Source of the DNA: Amycolatopsis balhimycina FH 1894
GTDB taxonomy: Bacteria > Actinomycetota > Actinomycetes > Mycobacteriales > Pseudonocardiaceae
DNA length: 64,000 nt
Assembly: GCF_000384295.1 (NCBI RefSeq)
Contig: NZ_KB913037.1
Span: 9,437,508-9,501,507, forward strand
Direction: 5' to 3'
Shown here: positions 24,096 through 32,815 of the stretch, piece by piece
Layout of the letters: every line of letters begins with the position of its first letter
How positions within the stretch are numbered: the stretch's first letter is position 1
Program-made: the position numbers and the translations under genes
Notes under the pieces: generated by a model
The model's database searches: none
Told to the model about the DNA's origin: nothing
The model's input: only the letters and a program-made list of their open reading frames with translations

Positions 24096-26243
24096 TCACC
24101 GGCCACCTGGGCGGTCCGTGTGGGTGGTGGCCAGTTTCAGCAAGGTGTGCAGGTTCGTGTCCGGCAGGTACGCGCGGGTGAGCGCCATGCCGATCCGCGG
24201 GAGGTCGCCTTCGTCGCGGTAGGCCAGGTACATCGGCTCGTGGCGCGGGTTGAACTTCGCCTTGAACGAGTGCAGTGACCGGAACCCGTACACGGGCTCC
24301 AGTTCCCGGCTCAGCACGTCCAGCAGCCGCTCGACCGGCGCCGCTTCGGTGTCCGATCCGGACCGGGCCAGTGGTGCACCCGACAGCGACACGAACCGCA
24401 TCCCGTCCGCTTGGAAGGCCAGGATGGCGGAGCCGATCAAGAACTCCATGGCGGGCCGGAACCCTTCGCTGCGGCGGCGCATGAGATCCAGGGTCCAGCC
24501 GTGGACCTCGCCATCCGGGCCGTGCACCGGCAGCCACGAGGTGACCCCGTGCACGCTGCCGTCGGCGTCGACGGCCAGGCCGACCCGGGTCGCCGGGTCC
24601 AGCGCCTCCTCCATGCCGCCGAGCGTGAAGCCCATTTCCGGCATGCCCTTGTCGCCGACCCATTCGTCGCAGATGGCGCGGACCTGGCTGCGGACGCCCC
24701 ACGGCTCGTCGGCCAGCACGACGTGGCGGTAGCTCATCCCTTCCTTCGTGGCGCGGTTGAGCGCCGAGCGCACGTTCTGCCACTTCCGGCCCCGCAGCTC
24801 GAGTCCCTCCAGGTCGACCAGCGTGTCCTCGGCGATCTGCACCCGGCTCCAGCCCAGCTGCGCGGCGGCGTCGGCGACCGGCCGGGTGACGGAGAACAGG
24901 CACGGCACGACGCCGGCGTGCTCGCAGGCCGCGGTGAACGCGCGGACCGCGCCGGCCGGGGATCCGGCCGGTCCGATCGGGTCGCCGAGGCCGACGGCCA
25001 CCCCGGCGTGCCGCCGGTAGGCGAGGACGGACTGCCCGTCCGGGGTGCGGAAGTGCGCGTTGTCGGGCCAGGTGGCCATCCAGGACAGCGTGCCGCCGCC
25101 GTGCCGGCGGAGCAGGTCCCTGGTGACAGCCGCGTCGGCCCCGCCGATTCCCGCGGCCACCCCGAATCCGCGTCGCAGGGGGGCCCGGAACGCCCAGCGG
25201 GTCAGGACGAGCAGCGCCAGCTCGGCCGTCCACAGCACGGAGCCGGTCATGGTGAGCGCCTTCTCCGCCGTGGTTTCCTGGCCGAAGGCGAACCCGGGCA
25301 CGGCCAGCGCACCGGCGAGCACGTTGATCGAGGCGAGCGTCGTCGCTCCCCACCACGCCACGCGCCGACCGTTGCGCAGTCCGTTGGCCAGCAGCGCGAC
25401 GAGGGCGATGTTGACGGCGATGCCCCAGCCGGTGTCCTCGCCGCCGGTGGTGCCCAGCGGGCTGTCCGCGGGGAACAGCCAGAGCACCAGTTCGGCGACG
25501 GCGATCAGGGCGAGGCCGGTGGCGGCGAACAGGCGCCATTCGCGGCGCCCGGCCCGCACCCGTCCCGGCGGGCCGACGCGGTGGCCACCGGCCAGGCGGC
25601 GGCTCAGGGGAAGGGCGATCGCGACGGCCCACAGGTGCTCGAGGTCGGCGAGCCCGCCGAGGAACAGGAAGGACACGCCGACGTAGACCCACAGCCCGGC
25701 GCGCAGCCGCAGCCGCCACGGCGAACGCACCGTCGCCGACACCGCTGCCGCGCACGCGAGCGCGCCCGCGGAGAAACCCACGTCGAGGTGGGTGGCGAGC
25801 TGGTGCGCCCACGGCCACCCGGTGTCGCGGAAAGCCAGCAGCGTCAGCGCGGCACCGAGCACGCCGGCCAGCTGGCCGAGCCCGCAGATCGCCGCGGTCC
25901 GCCCGGTGCCCAGCCGCCATTCCGCACTGCCGGCGAAGACGGCGAACGAGAGCAGCACCGGGAGGTAGAAGAGCGGGGTGAGAGCGAGGAACGAGCCGGT
26001 CACCGGTGTCCACCACCGGCCGTCGGCCAGCGCGGGCAGGCCGTAGCCGATGTGGTCGAACCACGTCCGGTCTTCCGCGGCGTCCCACAGCGTTCCGGTC
26101 GCGATGCCGGTGACGATGATCGCGACCAGCACGCCGGTCGTGAACGGCAGCCGCCGGCGCAGCACCGTGGCCAGTGCGTGGACGCGCGAAGCCGGGGCCG
26201 GCGGGGCGGTCACTGCCTCGGTGGTGGTGAGCGAGCTGCTCAT
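24096..26243 (-). CDS. MprF-like aminoacyl-phosphatidylglycerol synthase with rhomboid-like N-terminus
   Basis: A 715-residue membrane protein. Residues 35-230 hold about six membrane segments with a rhomboid-like layout (DGRWWTPVTGSFLALTPLFYL, HLDVGFSAGALACAAA), then more segments to about 385, then a soluble DUF2156/GNAT-like synthase domain (LSWMATWPDNAHFRTPDGQSVLAYR, VALGLGDPIGP-type turn, EGFRPAMEFLIGSAILAF, LHSFKAKFNPRHEPMYLAY). The C-terminal domain is that of MprF/LysX enzymes that move lysine or alanine from tRNA to phosphatidylglycerol and protect against cationic peptides. Serine protease activity of the rhomboid-like part is uncertain: GFSAG is present, but I cannot place the histidine with confidence. 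The two-component genes next door may control it. Confidence 0.82.
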   Translation of the reverse strand: MSSSLTTTEAVTAPPAPASRVHALATVLRRRLPFTTGVLVAIIVTGIATGTLWDAAEDRTWFDHIGYGLPALADGRWWTPVTGSFLALTPLFYLPVLLSFAVFAGSAEWRLGTGRTAAICGLGQLAGVLGAALTLLAFRDTGWPWAHQLATHLDVGFSAGALACAAAVSATVRSPWRLRLRAGLWVYVGVSFLFLGGLADLEHLWAVAIALPLSRRLAGGHRVGPPGRVRAGRREWRLFAATGLALIAVAELVLWLFPADSPLGTTGGEDTGWGIAVNIALVALLANGLRNGRRVAWWGATTLASINVLAGALAVPGFAFGQETTAEKALTMTGSVLWTAELALLVLTRWAFRAPLRRGFGVAAGIGGADAAVTRDLLRRHGGGTLSWMATWPDNAHFRTPDGQSVLAYRRHAGVAVGLGDPIGPAGSPAGAVRAFTAACEHAGVVPCLFSVTRPVADAAAQLGWSRVQIAEDTLVDLEGLELRGRKWQNVRSALNRATKEGMSYRHVVLADEPWGVRSQVRAICDEWVGDKGMPEMGFTLGGMEEALDPATRVGLAVDADGSVHGVTSWLPVHGPDGEVHGWTLDLMRRRSEGFRPAMEFLIGSAILAFQADGMRFVSLSGAPLARSGSDTEAAPVERLLDVLSRELEPVYGFRSLHSFKAKFNPRHEPMYLAYRDEGDLPRIGMALTRAYLPDTNLHTLLKLATTHTDRPGGR

Positions 26244-26346
26244 CGCTGTCTCCTGGTGAGTCGCTGGGGATCCCAGCGTGCGCCGGATGTTCCCGGCCGG
26301 GTACCAGGTCAGCCCCGGTCGGCGCCAGGGTTAACCCTGGCGAAGG

Positions 26347-28134
26347 TTATGGCGTGGCCTCCGCGGGCCGCACCGGTAACTCCGCCCGGACCACGGTTCC
26401 GCCTCCTGCCGGGCTCACCACGGTCAGGTGGCCGCGGAGCGCCTCGACGCGGTCGGTGAGGCCCCGCAGCCCCGAGCCCGCGGTGGGGTCCACCCCGCCG
26501 ATGCCGTCGTCGGCGATTTCGACGACCGCCGTGGGACCGTCGCGCCGGACTCGCACGGTGACGACGCCGGCCCGCGCGTGCTTGGCGACGTTGGCCAGCG
26601 CCTCGGACGCGACGAAGTACGCGGCGAACTCGACCGGCTGGGGCAGCCGCGGACCCGTGGCGTACTCCACCGTCGTGGGCACCGGCGAGCGGGTGGCGAG
26701 CGCCTCGAGGGCGACGTCCAAGCCCTGATCGAGCGCGGCCGGGTGGATGCCGCGGGCGAGCTCGCGCAGTTCGGCCAGTGAGCGGGCCAGTTGATCGCTG
26801 GCCGAGGTGACGAGCTGTTCGGCGTCCGTGGGGTCGCGCCGGATCTGCCGCTGGATCAGCGAAAGCTGCATCGCGAGCGTCACCAGGCCCTGCTGGGCGC
26901 CGTCGTGCAGGTTGCGTTCGATGCGACGGCGTTCGGCGTCCCCGGCGGCGATGATCCGCTCGCGGGAGTGCTCGACCTCGGCGAGGCGCCGCCGTGCCTC
27001 GGTGTGCAGGTGCTGGTTCTCCAGTGCGATGGTCGCCGCGGCGGTGACCGCTTCGACCAGCTCGGGGTCGTCGTCGAGGGACCGGTCGTAGACGAGAACG
27101 GCGACCCGGCTGCCGTCGCGCTCGACACCGGCCACCGACCGGGACGTACCGGCGCCGGGCAGGGTGATCGAGTTGCCGTCCAGATCGGCGTAGGTGCCCG
27201 ACGCGGTGGCGTAGCCGACCTCCAGATCCGGGTCGCCGAGTGCCTTCGCCAACGCGCCGCGCAGGTCGTCGGGCCGCAGGGTGCCCATCCCACGGAACAG
27301 GTCGGCCAGCCCGCCTCTGGCCAGCCGCGAACGCAGCAGTCCGATCAGGAACGCGACGGGCACCGTGAGCAGCGAACACACGCCGATCCAGAGCAGCAGC
27401 ATCGACTTCTCGCCCGTCAGGAACTGCGCCACGAGCAGCCACCCGAACAGCAGCAGGCAGGCGGCCCCGGCGACACCCGGCGCCAGCGCCCGCCTGCCGG
27501 GCGTGGACGCCGAGCGCCAGCGCACCGCGACGACGACGGCGGTACCGGTCACGGCGGCCAGCAGCGTGCCGCGCTGGGCGACGTCGACGATCTCCGCGAG
27601 CCCCTCGTGCGGCCAGATCGCGATCGAGTTGCCCGGCACCCCGGAGAACAGCAGGAACAACGGGGCCAGGACGGCCAGTTCCAGCAGGACCGCACCGGCG
27701 AGCACCCGGTCCGCCGCGGTGCGCACCCGTCCACCGGTGAGGAAAGTCAGCACGAGCAGGACGAAGAACAGGACCCACAGGTCCGGCAGCCACAGGCCGA
27801 CGACCTGTGCGGGCGGCCACGCGAGCTGGCTCACCAAGGGGCTGACGAAGAAGGCGAAGCCGGTGATGGTCATCAGCAGCCCGCTGTGGTTGTCGGGCCG
27901 GCGGCGCCAGGCGATCAACCCGCAGGCGGCGAAGGAGCCGCCGATCAGCCGGAACGCGACGTCGATCGCCGCGACCGGTGCCCCGCTCGGGAACAGCACC
28001 GGGACCAGCGCGCCGAACTCGGCCGCGAGTGCCACACCCCAGAGCAGCAGCCAGAAGCCCGGCCCGTGCCCGGAGCGGGCGAACCGGTGGGTGGTGCGGG
28101 CCTGCCCGCCGGCGAACGCCGTTTCCGAAGCCAT
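26347..28134 (-). CDS. NarL-type sensor histidine kinase, membrane bound
   Basis: A 595-residue sensor kinase. Residues 25-270 contain about seven hydrophobic segments (a 7TM-like input region), followed by a GAF-like linker at 290-375 (LEVGYATASGTYADLDGNSITLPG), a coiled coil, the HisKA_3 box with His410 in RRRIERNLHDGAQQGLV, and a HATPase_c domain (EALANVAKHARAG, IADDGIGGVDPTAGSGLRGL). ATG 28134 is chosen over longer frames because those run into the divergent receiver gene. AGGAC precedes the start. Its divergent neighbours are a receiver-only protein, a second, soluble kinase and a NarL regulator, which together look like one signalling set. The signal is unknown; the MprF-like gene 100 bp downstream suggests envelope stress. 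Confidence 0.88.
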   Translation of the reverse strand: MASETAFAGGQARTTHRFARSGHGPGFWLLLWGVALAAEFGALVPVLFPSGAPVAAIDVAFRLIGGSFAACGLIAWRRRPDNHSGLLMTITGFAFFVSPLVSQLAWPPAQVVGLWLPDLWVLFFVLLVLTFLTGGRVRTAADRVLAGAVLLELAVLAPLFLLFSGVPGNSIAIWPHEGLAEIVDVAQRGTLLAAVTGTAVVVAVRWRSASTPGRRALAPGVAGAACLLLFGWLLVAQFLTGEKSMLLLWIGVCSLLTVPVAFLIGLLRSRLARGGLADLFRGMGTLRPDDLRGALAKALGDPDLEVGYATASGTYADLDGNSITLPGAGTSRSVAGVERDGSRVAVLVYDRSLDDDPELVEAVTAAATIALENQHLHTEARRRLAEVEHSRERIIAAGDAERRRIERNLHDGAQQGLVTLAMQLSLIQRQIRRDPTDAEQLVTSASDQLARSLAELRELARGIHPAALDQGLDVALEALATRSPVPTTVEYATGPRLPQPVEFAAYFVASEALANVAKHARAGVVTVRVRRDGPTAVVEIADDGIGGVDPTAGSGLRGLTDRVEALRGHLTVVSPAGGGTVVRAELPVRPAEATP

Positions 28135-28276
28135 GACGTGTCCTGCTGCGGTCGACGGGTCCCCTGGCAGCCCGCACGGTAATGCAGGACCGCCCCGGCC
28201 GGTACCGCTGAACCGCCGCCGCTCCGCAGGGTTGTCCCTGTAGCTGCGGGGGCGGCGGCGCTGCGACCATGGCGGG

Positions 28277-28639
28277 ATGGTTCCCCGGGTCCTGATCGTG
28301 GACGACCACGCCGCGTTCCGGTCGTTCGCCCACCGTGTCCTGGTGGCCGACGGGCTGGTCGTGGTCGGCGAGGCGGCCGACGGCGCGGCGGCGATCGCGG
28401 CCGCGCCCCGGCTGCGTCCCGACGTGGTCCTGCTGGACGTGGGCCTGCCCGACATGGACGGCTTCGCCGTCGCCGCGGCGCTGGACGCGCAGGACGAAGC
28501 GCCCGCCGTGGTCCTGGTGTCCAGCCGCTCCCGGGACGACTACGGGTCGCTCGTCGACGCCAGCAGCGCCGTCGGGTTCATCGCGAAGTCCGCGTTGAGC
28601 GGCGACCTCGTCCGGCGGCTCCTGGAGCCCGGCAGGTGA
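28277..28639 (+). CDS. Receiver-only response regulator
   Basis: A 120-residue CheY-like receiver with no output domain. The acidic pair is at Asp9-Asp10, the phosphoacceptor Asp54 lies in VVLLDVGLPDMDG, and the conserved lysine is Lys104 (FIAKSAL). The reading frame ends in the GTGA overlap with the next gene, the small histidine kinase. As a stand-alone receiver it may act as a phosphate sink or as a relay between the two kinases, or bind a partner directly. It is divergent from the membrane-bound kinase, with about 140 bp between. Confidence 0.85.
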   Translation: MVPRVLIVDDHAAFRSFAHRVLVADGLVVVGEAADGAAAIAAAPRLRPDVVLLDVGLPDMDGFAVAAALDAQDEAPAVVLVSSRSRDDYGSLVDASSAVGFIAKSALSGDLVRRLLEPGR

Positions 28640-29247
28640 CGACGTCCAAGCCGGAATGCGCCCGGATCGTCGACGCCGCGGACGAATTCCGGCGCGGGCT
28701 CGAACGGCAGTTGCACGACGGCGCCCAGCAGCGCCTCGCTTCCGCCGTGCTGGCCTTGGGCCTGGCCGGCCGGACGCTCACCGGTGACGCGGCCGTACTC
28801 GTCGCCGAAGCGAGGGAAGAACTGGGCCTGGCCATGGCAGAGTTGCGGGAACTGGCCCGCGACATCTACCCGGTGCTGCTGGCCGAAGCCGGTTTGGGGC
28901 CGGCGCTCGCCTCGCTCACCGACCGGTGCCCGGTGCCTGCCGTGGTCTCGGCCGTGCCCGGCGGGCGGCTCCCTCCGACGGTGGAACGGACCTGCTATTT
29001 CGTGGTGTTCGAAGCGTTGAAGAACGTGGCCGGGCACTCGTCCGCCACCCGGGCCGAGGTCGTGGTCCGCGAGCAAGGAGGTCAGGTGAGCGTCGAAGTG
29101 AGCGACGACGGTGCCGGGGGCGCCGACCCGGGCGGGCCGGGCCTGAGCGGGCTGGCCGACCGCGTGGCCGCCCACGGGGGCCGGCTTCGGGTGGAGAGCC
29201 CCCGCGGCGGCGGCACTCGAGTGCGGGCCGACGTGCCATGCGGGTGA
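28636..29247 (+). CDS. Soluble NarL-type histidine kinase without sensor domain
   Basis: A 203-residue kinase consisting only of the HisKA_3 dimerisation domain (His27 in LERQLHDGAQQRLA) and the ATPase domain (FEALKNVAGHS, VSDDGAGGADPGGPGLSGL). It has no membrane segment and no sensor domain, which is far shorter than normal kinases. The GTG start overlaps the stop of the receiver gene, and its own end overlaps the start of the DNA-binding regulator by 10 bases, so all three are made together. It probably works with the receiver-only protein and the downstream regulator; how it senses input is not visible. Confidence 0.85.
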   Translation: MTTSKPECARIVDAADEFRRGLERQLHDGAQQRLASAVLALGLAGRTLTGDAAVLVAEAREELGLAMAELRELARDIYPVLLAEAGLGPALASLTDRCPVPAVVSAVPGGRLPPTVERTCYFVVFEALKNVAGHSSATRAEVVVREQGGQVSVEVSDDGAGGADPGGPGLSGLADRVAAHGGRLRVESPRGGGTRVRADVPCG

Positions 29248-29882
29248 TGATCGCGGACGACGCGGTCCTCTTCCGCGAAGGCGTGGCGCGGGTGCTCGCC
29301 GAAGCCGGGTTCGACGTCGTGGCGCAGGTCGGCGACGCCGCGTCCTTGCTCCACCGGGTGCGCGAGGATCCACCGGACGCCGTCGTCGTCGACATCCGGA
29401 TGCCGCCGACCCACACCACCGAGGGCCTGGACGCGGCCAGGGACCTGCAGGAGCGGCACCCGTCGGTCGGCGTGCTGGTGCTGTCGGCCCACGTCGAACC
29501 GCACTACGCGCTGCAGCTGATCGAATCCGGCGCGCGCGGCACCGGTTACCTGCTCAAGGAACGCGTCGCCGACCTCGACGAGCTGACCGACGCCGTCCGC
29601 CGGGTCGCGGCCGGCGGGCTGGTCATCGACCCGTCCGTGGTCGCGCAGCTGGTCGGGCGCCAACGCACCCGCAGCCCGCTCGACGAGCTGACCGACCGCG
29701 AGCGGGATGTGCTGAAGGTGATGGCCGAAGGACGCTCCAACCAGGCCATCTGCCAGCGGCTCTACCTGAGCCAGAAAACCGTGGAGGCCTACGTGCGCTC
29801 GGTGTTCACCAAGCTCGGGCTGCACCAGGGCGCGGACGACAACCGGCGGGTCCTCGCGGTGCTCACCTACTTGCGCGGCTGA
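29238..29882 (+). CDS. NarL/LuxR-type response regulator
   Basis: A 214-residue DNA-binding regulator. Receiver domain with phosphoacceptor Asp52 (AVVVDIRMPP) and the switch region VLVLSAHVEPHYALQLIESG; LuxR-type HTH at about 148-208 (LTDRERDVLKVMAEGRSNQAICQRLYLSQKTVEAYVRS). It starts ten bases inside the end of the small kinase gene. Likely targets include its own operon, the ABC exporter genes downstream on the opposite strand, and perhaps the MprF-like gene; that is inference. Confidence 0.9.
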   Translation: MRVMIADDAVLFREGVARVLAEAGFDVVAQVGDAASLLHRVREDPPDAVVVDIRMPPTHTTEGLDAARDLQERHPSVGVLVLSAHVEPHYALQLIESGARGTGYLLKERVADLDELTDAVRRVAAGGLVIDPSVVAQLVGRQRTRSPLDELTDRERDVLKVMAEGRSNQAICQRLYLSQKTVEAYVRSVFTKLGLHQGADDNRRVLAVLTYLRG

Positions 29883-29895
29883 CCGAAGCCGGACG

Positions 29896-29942
29896 TGAAG
29901 GCCACCTTGAGGAAGTTCAAGTTCCTCAAGGTGGCCTTCACG
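29896..29942. terminator. 20-bp hairpin between convergent genes
   Basis: Arms 29896-29915 and 29923-29942 pair perfectly around seven bases. The arm begins GTGAAGGCCACCTTGAGG, a motif I recall as frequent in Amycolatopsis intergenic regions; a genome search would be needed to confirm that. Confidence 0.75.
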
Positions 29943-29955
29943 GCGTTGCCCCGGC

Positions 29956-30690
29956 TCAGGCGTCCCGGCGCTTGGCCACCGCGATTGCGATCGCGATCAG
30001 GACACCGCTGACCGCCGCGAAGTAGCCCATCGCCACCCACGGCTGTTCGGTCAGCGCCGCGCCGTCCGCGGGACGGCCGCTGAGCAGGAACTGCTTGGCG
30101 GCCTGGAACGGCAGCCAGCGGGCCGCCGATTCGAACCCGGGGATCATGGCGAGCAGCGACTCGACCATCATCGCCCAGGTCAGCACCAGCGCCACCGCGC
30201 CCGCGGTGTGCCGGACCAGGATGCCCACCGCGACGGCGAACACCGCGGCCACCAGGTAGACCAGGCCGACCCCGCCGACCTGACGCCATTCGGCAGGCCC
30301 GTGCAACGCGAGGTCGCTGCCCGGCATCAGGACCAGGCCCAGCGCCCAGCTGCCGAAGGCGGCGAGCAGACCGACCAGCCCGGCGGCGAGCCCGACGACC
30401 AGCGTCTTGGCCAGCAGCACCGCGCCGCGGGCCGGCGCGGCCAGGAACGTCGTCCTGATCATGCCGACGGAGTACTCGGTGGTCACCGCGAGTGTCGCCA
30501 TCACCATGACCACGGCCAAGCCCAGGCCGTAGCCGAGCTGGGTCGAGGGAACGCCGGAGAACCCGGTTTCCTGGTTGCCCGCCATGGAAATCGAGTCCAC
30601 GCCGATGGTGGCGACGACGCCGAACGCGGCGCACCACCACGGCGACCTGATCGACGTCAGCTTGATCCGTTCGGCTGCGATGAGGGACAT
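29956..30690 (-). CDS. ABC-2 type transporter permease
   Basis: A 244-residue integral membrane protein with six hydrophobic segments of the ABC-2 permease type (LGYGLGLAVVMVMATLAVTTEYSVGMIRTTFLAAP is the conserved first cytoplasmic region). ATG 30690 follows GGGAAGG and overlaps the stop of the ATPase gene by 7 bases, so the two proteins are co-translated and form the transporter. Exporters of this class often handle bacteriocins or antibiotics and sit beside two-component systems, as here. Confidence 0.85.
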   Translation of the reverse strand: MSLIAAERIKLTSIRSPWWCAAFGVVATIGVDSISMAGNQETGFSGVPSTQLGYGLGLAVVMVMATLAVTTEYSVGMIRTTFLAAPARGAVLLAKTLVVGLAAGLVGLLAAFGSWALGLVLMPGSDLALHGPAEWRQVGGVGLVYLVAAVFAVAVGILVRHTAGAVALVLTWAMMVESLLAMIPGFESAARWLPFQAAKQFLLSGRPADGAALTEQPWVAMGYFAAVSGVLIAIAIAVAKRRDA

Positions 30691-30695
30691 GGTGG

Positions 30696-31655
30696 TCACC
30701 TTCCCGCCGCGGCGAGCACCGCGGAGTCGTTCCGGTCGACGGCGGATCCGCCGGCGCTGTACTCGACGTCGTGCCCGGTGATGTGCATGAACGCCTCTTC
30801 GAGCGAGCCGCGCTGCAGGGCCAGCTCGTGCAGCACCACCCCGGCGCCCGCGGCCAGCTCGCCGATCCGGGCGATGCCGGTGCCGGTGACGACCAGCGAC
30901 GCGTCGTCGCCGGGCTCGGCTCGCACGTCGATTCCTTGGCGCATCAGCACTTCCGCCAGCTCCAGCAGCTGGGGGCTGCGCACCCGCACGGTCGAGGTGA
31001 CGGCGCCCTCGACGAACTCGGCGGTCGAGCTCTCGGCGATCAACCTGCCCCGCCCGATGACGACCAGGTCGGTCGCGGTGAGGGCCATCTCGGGGAGCAG
31101 GTGGCTGGACACCAGCACGCTGCGTCCTTCGGCGGCGAGGTCCCGCATGAACCGGCGGATCCAGACGATGCCCTCCGGGTCCAGTCCGTTGACCGGCTCG
31201 TCGAACAGCAGGACCCCCGGATCGCCGAGCAGTGCACCGGCGATGCCGAGCCGCTGGGACATACCCAGCGAGAACGTGCCGGCCCGGCGGTCGGCGACCG
31301 CGGTCAGCCCGACCTGGTCGAGCACCTCGTCCACCCGGGCGGCCGGCAACCGGTTCGACCGGGCGAGCCAGCGCAGGTGGGCGCGGGCCGACCGGTGGGG
31401 GTGCACCCACTTCGCGTCGAGCAGCGCACCGACCTCCCGCAGCGGGTGCGGCAGGTCCTCGTACGGTCTGCCCCCGATCAGGGCGTGCCCCGACGTCGGC
31501 CGGTCCAGCCCGAGGATCATCCGCATGGTCGTCGACTTGCCGGCGCCGTTCGGGCCGAGGAAGCCGGTGACCCGGCCGGGCTGGACGGTGAAGGACAGGT
31601 CGTCGACGGCGAGCGTCGGGCCGTAGCGCTTGGTGAGTCCGCGGGTTTCGATCAT
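30696..31655 (-). CDS. ABC transporter ATP-binding protein
   Basis: A 319-residue ATPase. Walker A GPNGAGKST, signature FSLGMSQRLGIAGALLGDP (LGMSQ in place of LSGGQ, usual in this subgroup), Walker B VLLFDEP, and the H-loop SSHLLPEM are present. A C-terminal extension of about 100 residues follows the ATPase core, as in BcrA/DrrA-like exporters. GAGGAGG lies seven bases before the ATG. It pairs with the permease gene overlapping its end. Confidence 0.9.
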   Translation of the reverse strand: MIETRGLTKRYGPTLAVDDLSFTVQPGRVTGFLGPNGAGKSTTMRMILGLDRPTSGHALIGGRPYEDLPHPLREVGALLDAKWVHPHRSARAHLRWLARSNRLPAARVDEVLDQVGLTAVADRRAGTFSLGMSQRLGIAGALLGDPGVLLFDEPVNGLDPEGIVWIRRFMRDLAAEGRSVLVSSHLLPEMALTATDLVVIGRGRLIAESSTAEFVEGAVTSTVRVRSPQLLELAEVLMRQGIDVRAEPGDDASLVVTGTGIARIGELAAGAGVVLHELALQRGSLEEAFMHITGHDVEYSAGGSAVDRNDSAVLAAAGR

Positions 31656-31838
31656 GAGTTCCTCCTCGTGGCGTTGCCGAGATGCCACTGTGGCCGCCGC
31701 GCCCACCGCGTCGGCAGCGGGAAAACCCTGGCGGTCACGGGGAAAACCCTCGCCGGTCGCCGGGGGCCGCCCGCTACCGCCCGGACACCGGCCGGCGCAT
31801 CGTCGACGGGACCGCACGGCCGACTCCAGGAGGCACCG

Positions 31839-32651
31839 ATGTCAATCTCCGCGTGGACCCGCCGCCACCGCCTCACCGTGTTCTTCGGTCTCGCCTTCGC
31901 CGTTTCCTGGTGGGCTTGGCCGTTCTACGTCGCCGGCATCGCTCCGACGCCGTTCTTCGCCTGCGGACCCGTGCTCGCGGCGATCGCCGTCATCGCCGTC
32001 GCCGACGGCCGGGCCGGCTACCGCGACCTGTTCGCGCGGCTGACCCACTGGCGGGTCGGCTGGACCTGGTGGGCCGTCGCCGTCGCCGGCCCCCTGGCCG
32101 TGCTGGCCGTCGCGGTGGTGGCGAACGTGACGATTTGGCAGGCTCCCGCCCCTGACTTCGGCAGTCTCGCCTGGGCCGACATCGGGCTGTTCGCCGCGTT
32201 GCGGTTCGTCAACCCGCTCGACGGGCCGATCGGCGAAGAGCCGGGCTGGCGGGCCTACGCCCTGCCGCGCCTGCAGGCGAAGTGGTCCCCGCTCCGCGCC
32301 GGCGCCACCCTCGGCGTGGTGGTGGCGCTGTGGCACCTGCCGCTGGTCACCTCGGGCATGCTCGCACCGTTCGGTCTCGCCGTCACCTTCGCGATCACGC
32401 TGGTCTACGTGTGGCTGGTCAACCGCACCGGCGGCAGCGCGCTGATGGCCGTGGTCTTCCACGTGACGCAGGGCGCGGTCAGCTCCGCCGCCCTCGGCTT
32501 CACCGGTGCCGACGCCGACCGGATGGGCTGGCTCACCGGCGTGCTGTGGTGCGTGATCGCCGTGGGCCTGGTGACCACCGACCGCGCAGCTTGGCGCACC
32601 GCCTCCGGATCGGCCGTCACCCGGCCGTCCCGCGGGCGCGCCCGCGTCTGA
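31839..32651 (+). CDS. CPBP-family intramembrane glutamic protease
   Basis: A 270-residue membrane protein with about seven hydrophobic segments. The ABI/CPBP motif EExxxR is present as GEEPGWRAY (Glu133, Glu134, Arg138), with the second motif LWHLP and the third HVTQGAVSS. These residues form the catalytic site of Rce1-like proteases. CCAGGAGG precedes the ATG. It is divergent from the ABC exporter. CPBP proteins next to exporters often process or give immunity to peptides, but here the substrate is unknown. Confidence 0.86.
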   Translation: MSISAWTRRHRLTVFFGLAFAVSWWAWPFYVAGIAPTPFFACGPVLAAIAVIAVADGRAGYRDLFARLTHWRVGWTWWAVAVAGPLAVLAVAVVANVTIWQAPAPDFGSLAWADIGLFAALRFVNPLDGPIGEEPGWRAYALPRLQAKWSPLRAGATLGVVVALWHLPLVTSGMLAPFGLAVTFAITLVYVWLVNRTGGSALMAVVFHVTQGAVSSAALGFTGADADRMGWLTGVLWCVIAVGLVTTDRAAWRTASGSAVTRPSRGRARV

Positions 32652-32815
32652 GCTGTTCGGGGCCAGAGCATCCCGGCAGGATGCTCGTCCGCCGGTTCCA
32701 CGCCGAGACCGGGCAGCCTCCAGCGCCGGAGTGCGCGCCGGTGCGGAAACAGCTTGCGCGGCATCCGCTGATGAGCGAACTCGGCGCATCCGCGGGCTGA
32801 CGTGCCGGCCGGAGA

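Noticed and set aside
28135..28455. Extension of the membrane histidine kinase to 28455
   Set aside because: It would run through the divergent receiver gene and adds no domain; ATG 28134 has a usable ribosome binding site.
32681..32800. 39-codon frame after the CPBP gene (MLVRRFHAETGQPP…)
   Set aside because: No family, only a modest ribosome binding site, and located between two genes in high-GC DNA where such frames are common.
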